Shown here: positions 52,478-61,720 of the stretch, one piece after another
Numbering within the stretch: position 1 is the stretch's first letter
Layout: each line of letters starts with the position of its first letter
Source: Xylanibacter oryzae DSM 17970
GTDB lineage: Bacteria > Bacteroidota > Bacteroidia > Bacteroidales > Bacteroidaceae
Assembly (NCBI RefSeq): GCF_000585355.1
Contig: NZ_KK073873.1
Span: 1,390,703 to 1,454,702, forward strand
Length of the DNA stretch: 64,000 bases
Reading direction: 5' to 3'
Position numbers and translations under genes: made by a program
The notes under the pieces: generated by a model
Told to the model about the DNA's origin: nothing
Database searches by the model: none
Seen by the model: only the letters and a program-made list of their open reading frames with translations

Positions 52478-53572
52478 TTATTTGGAAATTGCATTTATCA
52501 ATATATCCTTAAAATTACGCTCAAATATATCCAGTTTATAATTTGCACAATACTTATTGTATCCATTTTCCCCCATAAGTTTATTCTCATCAGGATGATT
52601 ATAAAGATATTCTATTTTTTGTGCTAATTCTTTAGGGTCTTTTTTAGATATGATGAATCCTGTTTTACAGTCATCAATAATATTAGGAATACCTCCTTCA
52701 TTAGATGCTATACATGTTATTTTTTGCTGCATAGCCTCTAATAATACCAAAGGGAAACATTCATTCTGGTAATAAGTAGGGAGTACAAAGACATCAGCAT
52801 TTGACATAAATTTATTTTTTTCTTCTCCATATTTTGCGCCATATGCAGTCACACAAGTCGAAAGATTATTATCAAATACATATTTATGGAAATTTTCATT
52901 ACTAATATTGCTCCATTTTCCAACAAAATGACAACAAAAATGAAGTCCCTTAGATTTCAATATTTTACACGCTTCTAGCAATATATAAACGCCTTTCTCG
53001 CACATCATGTTAGATAAAAATAATATATTAAAGTTTGAATGTTCATCCTTTAAAGGATTATTGATTTCAGGTATTCCATTTGGACAAATATAAACATTAT
53101 CCCGACTTACATATTTATTTATATCTGTATACAATGATTCCGTTAATAATATTACTTTCAAGTTTTTAAAGAACATCTTATACAATAAGTTATCAAATAT
53201 ATTTGCTTGGTTTGTAGCGACACCTTTATTATGATAATGAACAATTATTTTAAATCCAAATATTTTTAGTAGCATTACGATTATAAAATCTTTATAAAAA
53301 GCCTTTCCACATGCATTTGGAGTAATATAAATTAATTGAGGTCTAATTGTCATTATGCTATATACTATTTTTAATAGCATATATATGAAAGTAAATAATT
53401 TACGGATTTTGAACTTACCAATATCACGCAAATCCATAGATGTTGCAAGATTAATATAATGACAGTCGAAATTAGTCTTAATATGTTTGCTTTCATGTAT
53501 ATATTGTCCTATCATTGCAGCTCCATGAATAGGTGGTGGCATATGCATTATAAATAGTATTTTAGGTTTCAT
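52478..53572 (-). CDS. GT4-family glycosyltransferase
   Basis: The 364-residue protein has a short N-terminal MHMPPPIHGAAMIG loop typical of GT4 enzymes. The nucleotide-binding half has FNILFLSNMMCEKGVYILLEA and the acceptor/donor motif CIASNEGGIPNIIDDCKTGF near residue 298. It transfers an activated sugar with retention of configuration, in the cytosol at the inner membrane. Sugar and linkage cannot be read. It is one of several GT4-type enzymes in the cluster. Confidence 0.88.
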   Translation of the reverse strand: MKPKILFIMHMPPPIHGAAMIGQYIHESKHIKTNFDCHYINLATSMDLRDIGKFKIRKLFTFIYMLLKIVYSIMTIRPQLIYITPNACGKAFYKDFIIVMLLKIFGFKIIVHYHNKGVATNQANIFDNLLYKMFFKNLKVILLTESLYTDINKYVSRDNVYICPNGIPEINNPLKDEHSNFNILFLSNMMCEKGVYILLEACKILKSKGLHFCCHFVGKWSNISNENFHKYVFDNNLSTCVTAYGAKYGEEKNKFMSNADVFVLPTYYQNECFPLVLLEAMQQKITCIASNEGGIPNIIDDCKTGFIISKKDPKELAQKIEYLYNHPDENKLMGENGYNKYCANYKLDIFERNFKDILINAISK

Positions 53573-53679
53573 ATACTCAATTAATTCAGTCTGATTTATT
53601 CTATATTTATATTATAATAACTAAAAGTATTTATATGCTCAAAATAAAAGATCATGTATCTGTACAATAATTGGAATCA

Positions 53680-54339
53680 TTATATCTTAAAGGTTTTTAT
53701 CTTTTTTATAGACTTTGCCGGACTACCTGCTATAATTGTGTTTGGCTCGAACTTATCACCGCTTACGAGACTACATGCACCTATTACGCAATCATGAGGT
53801 ACATGCGTACCCTTAAGAACAGTGCATCTACATCCAACCCAAATTTTATCATCAAATACAATTGGCTTTATTTCATTCAAAATAGAGCCATCTTCACTAT
53901 ATATTATGTGAGTATCTGAATCCATTATTAAATCATCCCAACTCAATTGAACATTTTTGCCAAACTCAATTTGTTTATAACAACTAATTACAGATGAAGC
54001 AGATATCGCAAAATTATCACCTAATATTAAATTGGCTCCTCTTTCTACATTAATTATACTCCCCTTTCCAATATGAGTTTTACCTTCAAAGTAAACAAAT
54101 CCATTTTTTTTCACATTGAAGATGGTAGTCTCAGAGCTGTGTTTAACAGGAACTTTATGAAATCCGATCCTAATTTGCGCAAAAGAAGCAGAACCCTTTA
54201 TACACAGTTTCCCTTTTATAGAAATTTTAGAATTATAGTGTACAAAAATTGGTATTTTTAGAGCTTCTCTTAATGGCAAATTAAGAAAACATATATATAG
54301 AGATTTAGGAAGTGAAAGTAAGGCATTCAAGATTTTCAT
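53680..54339 (-). CDS. Hexapeptide-repeat acyltransferase (left-handed beta helix)
   Basis: The 219-residue protein shows the imperfect hexapeptide repeats of a left-handed beta helix (GKTHIGKGSIINVERGANLI, GCRCTVLKGTHVPHDCVIGA) and ends in the family's AGSPAKSIKKIK. It probably O-acetylates a sugar of the cell-surface polysaccharide with acetyl-CoA. The N-terminal ~40 residues differ from serine acetyltransferases. It sits between two glycosyltransferase genes in the minus-strand cluster. Confidence 0.85.
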   Translation of the reverse strand: MKILNALLSLPKSLYICFLNLPLREALKIPIFVHYNSKISIKGKLCIKGSASFAQIRIGFHKVPVKHSSETTIFNVKKNGFVYFEGKTHIGKGSIINVERGANLILGDNFAISASSVISCYKQIEFGKNVQLSWDDLIMDSDTHIIYSEDGSILNEIKPIVFDDKIWVGCRCTVLKGTHVPHDCVIGACSLVSGDKFEPNTIIAGSPAKSIKKIKTFKI

Positions 54340-54420
54340 AATTAGCTAATATTTTAGAAAGTACTAATTTAATATTTTTAAAAGATATCCCATACAGAAC
54401 TTTAAACGTTTATATAATTA

Positions 54421-55470
54421 TCATAAGCCTAAAAATCTAACGAGTTTCCCCTTATATTCGATATGTTTTAACTTATATAATTCAATATTTTTCAAATACT
54501 CATTATAGTTCTTTTCTGTCAACACTCTATCTAAATCAAGATTTTTTAAATCATCATAAACATGGCCCATATTAAACAATTTTATAAAATCCAGAGCTTT
54601 ACAATCCAAACCAATAACTGGTACATCATGGAAAATTGTATCTAGGACGACCCCACTACTACGGTTAGAATAATCACCTTGATAATTCAATATACAAAAG
54701 CGACTATCATTAATATACCCATAATATACATTATCAGATAAATATCCTATATGCAAGCTTATATTATCACATTTTTGGCAAATTTTTTCTAACTCTCGTT
54801 TTAAATAAGGTACACGAATATTACCTGCAATTATCATTTTATATTTTGTACCTGCAATTTTCTTAGCTACGTCTATTACACCTTTCTCTTTTTCTATTCT
54901 TCCAACGAAACAAACATCATATTTTTTTTCTGTAAAAGGAATAACGTCTGATTTACATTTAGAGTTAAATATATAATCAGGTACTACACAATATGGTAGT
55001 CCAAATAAATTTCCTATATTCTCATTAGGACAAATAACACCATTGATCTTTTTTTTCGCAAGTTTATACATCATGCGCTTAAATAGAGTATTAATAGCTT
55101 CATCATTATATTGGATCAGAAATAGTTTGCTCTTCCTATGGAAAAACATCACTATAGAAAGTATGACAGTTGCAGCACTTGCATGTTGTAAAACAATAAT
55201 ATCATCTTTAGCTTCTTTGAATAGTTCTTTGCTATTTTTCAAAGAATGTAATTTACATTTCAAAAAGGAATCTTCATTTACGCAAGCATCAAAAGGAAGA
55301 CATAAAAGATTTTCTTTAAATTGTTGCTGGTAAATTGGTCCACCAGCAATTAAAGTTTCTACATAATCTTTAAAAAGTTCATAATAATTATGAGCTACTG
55401 CAAAATAATGTCCGATGCACCTACCATTAGAGTTTTGACTCTTTATATCTGCTATAATTAATCGATTCAT
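54421..55470 (-). CDS. Glycosyltransferase, GT4-like
   Basis: The 349-residue protein has a GT-B-type C-terminal half with DVCFVGRIEKEKGVIDVAKKI and KMIIAGNI. The N-terminal half is diverged (MNRLIIADIKSQNSNG). A clear EGxP-type motif is missing; SGVVLDTIFHDVPVIGLD takes its place. I call it a sugar transferase of the polysaccharide cluster with unknown specificity. Confidence 0.75.
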   Translation of the reverse strand: MNRLIIADIKSQNSNGRCIGHYFAVAHNYYELFKDYVETLIAGGPIYQQQFKENLLCLPFDACVNEDSFLKCKLHSLKNSKELFKEAKDDIIVLQHASAATVILSIVMFFHRKSKLFLIQYNDEAINTLFKRMMYKLAKKKINGVICPNENIGNLFGLPYCVVPDYIFNSKCKSDVIPFTEKKYDVCFVGRIEKEKGVIDVAKKIAGTKYKMIIAGNIRVPYLKRELEKICQKCDNISLHIGYLSDNVYYGYINDSRFCILNYQGDYSNRSSGVVLDTIFHDVPVIGLDCKALDFIKLFNMGHVYDDLKNLDLDRVLTEKNYNEYLKNIELYKLKHIEYKGKLVRFLGL

Positions 55471-55563
55471 AACTGTATTAGATTATAATTATTCAATAAA
55501 TATTCGCTGCTTAAAATAAATACCACCATTCACTTATCTTATTTTATCATTTATATTTTTATA

Positions 55564-56709
55564 TTACTCCTTACCATATTCATTAATGATTTTTATAAAG
55601 CATTTTCCAAAATTCATTATATCAATTTTATAGTCATATTTGATTTCATTCGGATGAACATTTTGCAATTTATCTATTAAATCTTCTTCATCATTTGGAT
55701 TAAAATAACAAACATTTTTTGGAGCTTGTTCTATATGTACATTCAAATTTGACAGATATATATATTTATTTAGAGCCTTCGCATCCTCAACTACAGTACT
55801 CCAACCTTCAAAAAGAGAAGGTTGAATAATTGCATATGAATTTTTCATCAAACATAACTGTTTCTTTCTATCAATAAACCCCAATATTACTATACGATTT
55901 TGCAGGTTGTTTTGTTGCAAAAAGCTTCTAATTTCCTGAGTGTATTTATCCTTTTTTGAATCTAATAATTTTCCACTACAAACTAATTGATAATCAAATC
56001 CTTTATCTATTAATTTTTTAAATACTCGAAAAAGAAACATATGATTTTTGTGAACCCAAAATTGATTAGCACAAAAGAAATATTTTTTATTAATCCCAAA
56101 TTCTGATTTGACATGTTGTATATTTAAATCAGAAAAATCTGGAAGAGTTACTGCAAAAGGTAATATGAAAGATTTTACGTCGTATTCAGGATAGTATTTT
56201 TTAAAATCTTGGAACGCGTCTTTACTACTATATACAACAGGTGTTTTACTCAAAAAGAAATCACGATGTTCTTTATCTCGGTAATTTAATTCAGATTTAC
56301 TAAAAAATTCGGGATAATGCAATTCTTGGAAATCAGGAATCCAACCCAAAATTTTATGATCATTACTCATTATATTTCTTGAACGCACAGGGAAGACGAA
56401 AACATCCTTTGTCTTTGAAATATCAATTCCAAAAAAAGATAAAGGTGAAGCCTTAACATACCTGAAAACCTTATTTAGTGCCTTTATAAAAGGATTCCTG
56501 TATAGTTTTTCCATTTTAAGGTATGGATACTTTGTGATTTCTTGAAAAGAATAAAAATCTTTTTTTGACACACAATACAAATGAATTATTGGTTTATCAC
56601 ATTCATCTAATAATGATAGTGATGAAACTAGATTTAATACATATAATGTTCCACCAGCCCAGCCAGTCAGATTTTCATATATAATTGCTATTTGTTGTTT
56701 TTCAGCCAT
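55564..56709 (-). CDS. GT4-family glycosyltransferase
   Basis: The 381-residue protein has an N-terminal YENLTGWAGGTLYVLNLV acceptor loop, a GWIPDFQELHYPEFF motif found in GT4 O-antigen transferases, and the donor site PSLFEGWSTVVEDAKALNK near residue 295. It belongs to the polysaccharide assembly pathway. Its start overlaps the end of the epimerase gene by 22 bp, so the two are probably coupled. The sugar transferred is unknown. Confidence 0.87.
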   Translation of the reverse strand: MAEKQQIAIIYENLTGWAGGTLYVLNLVSSLSLLDECDKPIIHLYCVSKKDFYSFQEITKYPYLKMEKLYRNPFIKALNKVFRYVKASPLSFFGIDISKTKDVFVFPVRSRNIMSNDHKILGWIPDFQELHYPEFFSKSELNYRDKEHRDFFLSKTPVVYSSKDAFQDFKKYYPEYDVKSFILPFAVTLPDFSDLNIQHVKSEFGINKKYFFCANQFWVHKNHMFLFRVFKKLIDKGFDYQLVCSGKLLDSKKDKYTQEIRSFLQQNNLQNRIVILGFIDRKKQLCLMKNSYAIIQPSLFEGWSTVVEDAKALNKYIYLSNLNVHIEQAPKNVCYFNPNDEEDLIDKLQNVHPNEIKYDYKIDIMNFGKCFIKIINEYGKE

Positions 56710-57581
56710 ATAATATATTTTTCTACTCCTTCTTCTATATTAACCTTTTGCTTATATCCCCAAGACTTTATTATACTTATATCAGCCTCCCAATTAATAG
56801 GATCTCCAACACGAACGACATTATTAAAAACGACCTTTTTTTCTGTTCCAAGTAATTTAACAAAAATATAAGCTAAATCAGAAATCGTTATTTGGCATCC
56901 ATTTGCTACATTTACGATTTCTGATTTAAAAGTGCTATTTTTTATAGCAAGATCTATTACATCAATAATATCTGATATATAAATAAAATCTCTTGATTCT
57001 GATCCTGTCCCCCATAATTCTATGGTGTCTTGTTCTTTAAACTTCTTGTACATATCCCAAAATATTTGTTTTTTTAATCTTGGGCCAAATGCAGAAAAAA
57101 TACGCAAACAACACGTCTGTACATTCCAAAAAGAACTATATTCCCTACATATCATTTCTGTCATAATTTTATGGCAGCCATAAGGAGATACTGGTTGTGT
57201 TTTACTGTTTTCACTAACAGGCAATGAAATAGGATTTCCATACACAGCAGCACTAGACATATTTATAAATTTACATTCTGGAGAAAATAATCTTATAGCC
57301 TCAAGTAATTTTAAAACATTATATGTATTAAGCCTAAAATCATTAAATGGTTTTTCCATAGAAAAAGGAACATTCGCTGCTCCTGAACAATTAATACAAA
57401 CATCAAATTGGTGTTTCCTAAATAATTCCAAGAAATCACTATCTACAGCATCTATTGATAAATAATGATCATTACCATACTCAAGAACTACATCACATTC
57501 CCATACATCATTATCACGAGAAAAATAATCGACACAATGACTTCCTATAAAACCTTTTGAACCAACAATGAGTATTTTCAT
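56688..57581 (-). CDS. NAD-dependent epimerase/dehydratase
   Basis: The 297-residue short-chain dehydrogenase has VGSKGFIGSHC at residues 6-16, MSSAAVYGNP and the catalytic SPYGCHKIM, and no extra C-terminal domain. It resembles nucleotide-sugar 4-epimerases or reductases but lacks the Fcl-type GMVGSA start, so it does not supply the missing GDP-fucose step with confidence. Its ATG overlaps the stop of an acyltransferase remnant (57578-57721), and its end overlaps a GT4 gene. Confidence 0.85.
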   Translation of the reverse strand: MKILIVGSKGFIGSHCVDYFSRDNDVWECDVVLEYGNDHYLSIDAVDSDFLELFRKHQFDVCINCSGAANVPFSMEKPFNDFRLNTYNVLKLLEAIRLFSPECKFINMSSAAVYGNPISLPVSENSKTQPVSPYGCHKIMTEMICREYSSFWNVQTCCLRIFSAFGPRLKKQIFWDMYKKFKEQDTIELWGTGSESRDFIYISDIIDVIDLAIKNSTFKSEIVNVANGCQITISDLAYIFVKLLGTEKKVVFNNVVRVGDPINWEADISIIKSWGYKQKVNIEEGVEKYIIWLKNNK

Positions 57582-57721
57582 TCCTTTATTTTTTTTATAA
57601 CTTTAGCCGGATTACCTGCAACAAGTAAACAAGCAGGTGTATCTTTTGTAATGGCACTACTTAGATCAACAATAGCGCCTTCACATATTGTAACTTCTTT
57701 CAAAAAACGAACCACAAAATA
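57578..57721 (-). pseudogene. Truncated hexapeptide acyltransferase remnant
   Basis: The minus-strand frame after a stop reads VTICEGAIVDLSSAITKD, then LLVAGNPAKVIKKIKE and a stop. This is the last ~45 residues of a left-handed beta-helix acyltransferase. It has no start codon, and the N-terminal three quarters are gone. Its stop TGA overlaps the ATG of the epimerase gene, so the two were coupled when the gene was whole. It marks past loss of an acyl decoration in this cluster. Confidence 0.7.
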
Positions 57722-57801
57722 TCACACATTATCAAAGATAATAATTAGGTGTATTTTTATTTTAATGGTTGCCATTCTGTATAATTAACACTTAAAATAA
57801 G

Positions 57802-58656
57802 CTATGCTTTGAAAATCTTTTCTATAAAGAAATGTAATTTTCTCACAAGCATTAGCACCTTTGTAATTGGTAGAATCCATAAATAAATCAGATACTTTTT
57901 TATTAAAAAAGCTCTCTCTGCTTTATACAAAATTAATCCTTGTATCAGCAATTCGCCTAACCAAACTTTTTCCCAAAAATTTTTCTTCTCAAAAATCATT
58001 ACTGATATAAAATCTTTTTTTATATCAAATAATGACTTACTCAAAGAAAGAGAGTCCAAAGAATATACCATTACAGGAACTGGGCTATTTGCGATCTTAT
58101 ATTTTCGCATCAAAAAACAGAGATTTTCCCCATCTTCATATCGATATAAACTCTCATTATATGGAAATGTTTTAGCTATAGAAGTTTTTATCAAAGTAGA
58201 TCCAGCTCTAGGCGAGATTTGTCTCCAAAAACAATCTCTAAAATTATTTTTAGAAATACGCTCTTTTTTACATTTGGAATATTTATTACGTACTTTATTT
58301 TTTTCAACATAAAAGTTTGCTGTTGAAATCATGGTCCCAAACTTTTTAACCGTCCCTAATAAAATTTGAAATGCACAGGGCAAAAAATAATCATCCGCAT
58401 CAATAAATATAACCCATTCCCCATTAGCTAATTTTAGGCCGAAATTCCTCGCATTAGAAACGCCTGCGTTCTCTTTATAATGATAAGAAATTCTTTCATC
58501 AGAAATATATTTATTTACAGCATTTGCACTATTATCAGTAGACCCATCATCAACAATTATTAGCTCCCAATCTTTTATAGTTTGCTTAATTATAGACTCA
58601 ATAGCTCGGCCAATCGTGGCTTCTTTATTAAAAAGAGGAATAATAACAGTTATCAT
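57802..58656 (-). CDS. GT2-family glycosyltransferase
   Basis: The 284-residue GT-A enzyme has VIIPLFNKEATIGRAIESI near the start, ELIIVDDGSTDNSANAV (about 33-49) and the metal-binding DXD region in GEWVIFIDADDYF (about 79-91). It is an inverting transferase that adds a sugar in the cytosol. It overlaps the polymerase gene by 4 bp. It could act anywhere in the repeat unit assembly. Confidence 0.9.
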   Translation of the reverse strand: MITVIIPLFNKEATIGRAIESIIKQTIKDWELIIVDDGSTDNSANAVNKYISDERISYHYKENAGVSNARNFGLKLANGEWVIFIDADDYFLPCAFQILLGTVKKFGTMISTANFYVEKNKVRNKYSKCKKERISKNNFRDCFWRQISPRAGSTLIKTSIAKTFPYNESLYRYEDGENLCFLMRKYKIANSPVPVMVYSLDSLSLSKSLFDIKKDFISVMIFEKKNFWEKVWLGELLIQGLILYKAERAFLIKKYLIYLWILPITKVLMLVRKLHFFIEKIFKA

Positions 58657-59795
58657 CTAATTCGCTTTTTACAAAATATGTACAACAAATATGACTGTAA
58701 AATAAAAGCTCCGCCTTCAAAAGATAATATAGCAAAAGGAGACGTAATAATGTAAAACAGATATATACTTTTCAAGTAAAAAAAATCATCGTTTAGTTTG
58801 CTTCTGACAATTTTCACATATAAATAGAATAACATAAATACTGTAAATATACCAACGACCCAACTAAGCCCTATCAATCCCCAATCAAACCATCCTGTAA
58901 CAATTCCTCCAATCTCTCCGTGTGATAACATTTTTTGGCCATATGCTGAAGTTCCATGAGGCATTCCTGATCCCAGAAAATACTCAAATATATTTTTAAA
59001 GTGATCCTGCGTAAAATAATGGAACTGTTGTACTCTTATATAATCTTGATTATCCAATGTACTACCATATTGTTGCTTCTCTTGAATAACTTTTAGTGAT
59101 TCTTGTATTATTGGAATTTGTAAAAAAAGAAAGATGAACAGACCTAAAGTAATAGCAAACTTAAGATGCTTTATATTTATACGAGATATAGGGAAATAAT
59201 GAAAATACATAAACAAAAATGAAACTATTCCTCCAACTATATTTGTTCTACTACCCATATTAAACCATATAAGAACAGCTAATAGGACAAAGAACATATA
59301 TTTGGTTTTAAATCTTTTAAATAATTTATTAAGATAATAAAAAAAGCCAAAGGGCAAAATAAATATTCCCAATAAAAATACATTCTTTGTATTATCAATA
59401 GAATTATCATTAAAATCCATGCCTATCTTTAAGGAGGGGAACATCCATTTTAGGATATAAGCTATTATAAAAATAAAATAAAATAGGCATAGGCCTTTTT
59501 CTATTCTTTTAATCTCAATATTTTGGCTTGAAAGATAAAAGAAAAAACAAATTAGCCAATAAAAACGTAATGCTTGAAGTGATGCCCACAAACTTTGCCC
59601 TCTAAAGAAAAAGCAAGATGCCATACTTAAAAGCAATCCTAAAACTGTTAGTTTTATACATTTGTTAACATCATCTGCGTAGAATTTTGAATGCATAAAG
59701 ATTCCACAAATACAAAATGGAATTAGTAACACATCTGCTTTAGGTACATTCCCAAAACAGTCACAGGCTAATAATAAAATAACAAGTATCTTCAT
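58653..59795 (-). CDS. O-antigen polymerase-like membrane protein (Wzy candidate)
   Basis: The 380-residue protein is very hydrophobic, with about ten membrane segments and a large polar loop (about residues 215-290, with DNQDYIRVQQFHYFTQDH and FLGSGMPHG). This topology fits Wzy/O-antigen ligase-type proteins, which join repeat units on the periplasmic face of the inner membrane. Wzy sequences diverge strongly, so the call rests on topology, context and the lack of another candidate. It overlaps the GT2 gene by 4 bp and lies 3 bp after the pyruvyl transferase. Confidence 0.75.
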   Translation of the reverse strand: MKILVILLLACDCFGNVPKADVLLIPFCICGIFMHSKFYADDVNKCIKLTVLGLLLSMASCFFFRGQSLWASLQALRFYWLICFFFYLSSQNIEIKRIEKGLCLFYFIFIIAYILKWMFPSLKIGMDFNDNSIDNTKNVFLLGIFILPFGFFYYLNKLFKRFKTKYMFFVLLAVLIWFNMGSRTNIVGGIVSFLFMYFHYFPISRINIKHLKFAITLGLFIFLFLQIPIIQESLKVIQEKQQYGSTLDNQDYIRVQQFHYFTQDHFKNIFEYFLGSGMPHGTSAYGQKMLSHGEIGGIVTGWFDWGLIGLSWVVGIFTVFMLFYLYVKIVRSKLNDDFFYLKSIYLFYIITSPFAILSFEGGAFILQSYLLYIFCKKRIR

Positions 59796-59798
59796 CTA

Positions 59799-60890
59799 TT
59801 ATAGATTTTCTTTTAATAGTTTAATTGAGTTTATCTTCAATGACATAATTTTTCTATCAACGTCATCCCAGTTTATATCATCTTTCAGGATATACATCAC
59901 ATCTTCTATCTTATTAGAGTCTATTAATCTATTACTTAACCCAACTAAACTTAATAGTGATTTAAAACGGTCTATACCCCTATTATAATTTGCAATAGAT
60001 ACAAATTTTTTATGAAAAAGCAATGCGAACACTGTTCCATGAAAAGAATCAGTTACAACATATTCACAATTTAAATAATTAGCCAAAAAACATTCAACAG
60101 ATGGTTTAATATAATCTCCATTTCTAAAATCGATATTTGATAATTTTAATTCATTACAGATATTATATAACATTTCTTTTATACTAATACTACTATCAAG
60201 TATATAAGAAAATAAGAATGATTTTTCTTTATTCAATATTGAAGATGCTATTTTCTTATACTCACATATATCTAGTAACATTGTAGGATCAAGAACTAAA
60301 CTAGAATTAATCGAAAAGACCTCTTTACATACCCGTATAGAAGTATCTTCTCTTACAGAAATAGCAGAAAAGTTCTTCAATAAAGGCTTACATTTTAATA
60401 TTAGGTCGCTAGGATAATTTATTTCAGAGCTTCCAAAAGATACAGCATATGCTATTCTTCGAATTTTTGATTTACCTAAAAAATTAAGATAGGCATCAAG
60501 AATCGGATTAAAAAAATTCATCCGCCAAACTTGATCACTGCCAACAATTATTGCATCTGAATCCTTCCATTGATATTGTTTCAAATCATTAATATATAAC
60601 TCCTTAATATTATTTCTGATAAAAGGCCTTATATAATAAGACTGTGCAAATAAATCTCCTGTTATATGACGGAAAATAGAGTTCTTGTCAATTTTAATAT
60701 TATTAAAAATTTTATCATTTATTTTATCACGTATTCTTAATATGGCAGCCTTGAATCCAAAACCATATAAATTTCTTTTTATTACATAAGTATCATACCC
60801 TAAGTTTTGAAGTGTCTTCTGCAAAGCAAAAGTTTGAAGAATACCTCCAATATTCGTATGTAATGGTAAAGATAATATATAAACTTTCAT
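59799..60890 (-). CDS. Polysaccharide pyruvyl transferase family protein
   Basis: The 363-residue protein has NIGGILQTFALQKTLQNLG at the start, the signature DAIIVGSDQVWRMNFFN near residue 115, and a late VVTDSFHGTVFALLFHK. This defines the PS_pyruv_trans fold. Family members add a ketal pyruvate, giving a negative charge, or act as sugar transferases. The FrhB-type protein at the right edge is its usual partner in Bacteroidetes clusters. There are 8 bp to the upstream gene. Confidence 0.9.
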   Translation of the reverse strand: MKVYILSLPLHTNIGGILQTFALQKTLQNLGYDTYVIKRNLYGFGFKAAILRIRDKINDKIFNNIKIDKNSIFRHITGDLFAQSYYIRPFIRNNIKELYINDLKQYQWKDSDAIIVGSDQVWRMNFFNPILDAYLNFLGKSKIRRIAYAVSFGSSEINYPSDLILKCKPLLKNFSAISVREDTSIRVCKEVFSINSSLVLDPTMLLDICEYKKIASSILNKEKSFLFSYILDSSISIKEMLYNICNELKLSNIDFRNGDYIKPSVECFLANYLNCEYVVTDSFHGTVFALLFHKKFVSIANYNRGIDRFKSLLSLVGLSNRLIDSNKIEDVMYILKDDINWDDVDRKIMSLKINSIKLLKENL

Positions 60891-60898
60891 GCCAAATA

Positions 60899-61720
60899 TT
60901 AATCGTTCAAATAATTATTATTTATAAAAAAATCTCCTATACTAATTTCTTCATTCATGTTTTTAATTTGATGAATTGGGACCTGCCCTATATAAGAAGA
61001 AAAACGTGAAAAACTTGAAGGGGGACCAACTATATAATCACATAAAGAAAGACAATACAAATCATCTACAACTGTTGCATTGTTATTAATAAAAAAATTG
61101 ACATCAGAAGGAATTTCAATATTTTTCTCATTAGTCGAAATAAAAAATGATACACGCTTTTGTGGGAACAAGAAAATTAGGCGCCTCATATAATCAATAT
61201 ATTCTTCTACGGAATAATAGTACCTTCCATCTAAATAATATTTATAATCCCCACGACGAATATGAACCCCCAATATAATATCCGCATCTTTAACTATTTT
61301 AGAAAATAAAATTCGACATCTTTTAATGACATCTATATTAGGTCTATAATATTCCAACATTTTTATGCGTTCTATCTCACTCATTTGAGTATTGAAAGAT
61401 GTTATAGAATTCCAACCGCTAATAAAATTATCAGGATATTTTTTTGCTAGCATATTATATATATTTTTTGCTATAATACTATTTAATAAAGCATTAAATA
61501 TGAACTTAAATAGTTTTCTAAATATTGGTATTTTTATCTTATAATAATTGAATACAATATGTACATTTCCTATTTTTTTGAGATTATCAAAATTTTCAAA
61601 TTCCGGATCAGGGAACATAACATAAATATGAAAATTATTTTTCATATTTTTATATAAAGTGGGCATCAGAGACCACAAACGGTTACACGTCTGTCCGATA
61701 TTATCATATATTATTATCAT
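60899..61720 (-). CDS. GT11-like fucosyltransferase candidate
   Basis: The 273-residue protein has the GVHIRRGDYKYY motif near residue 150, the HxRRGD nucleotide-binding motif of alpha-1,2- and alpha-1,6-fucosyltransferases. Late segments FFISTNEKN and YIVGPPSSFSRF match the following family motifs. It would transfer fucose from GDP-fucose to the repeat unit. The cluster also has gmd but no Fcl in view. Its end is 9 bp before the pyruvyl transferase, and its start overlaps the flippase gene by 17 bp. Confidence 0.78.
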   Translation of the reverse strand: MIIIYDNIGQTCNRLWSLMPTLYKNMKNNFHIYVMFPDPEFENFDNLKKIGNVHIVFNYYKIKIPIFRKLFKFIFNALLNSIIAKNIYNMLAKKYPDNFISGWNSITSFNTQMSEIERIKMLEYYRPNIDVIKRCRILFSKIVKDADIILGVHIRRGDYKYYLDGRYYYSVEEYIDYMRRLIFLFPQKRVSFFISTNEKNIEIPSDVNFFINNNATVVDDLYCLSLCDYIVGPPSSFSRFSSYIGQVPIHQIKNMNEEISIGDFFINNNYLND

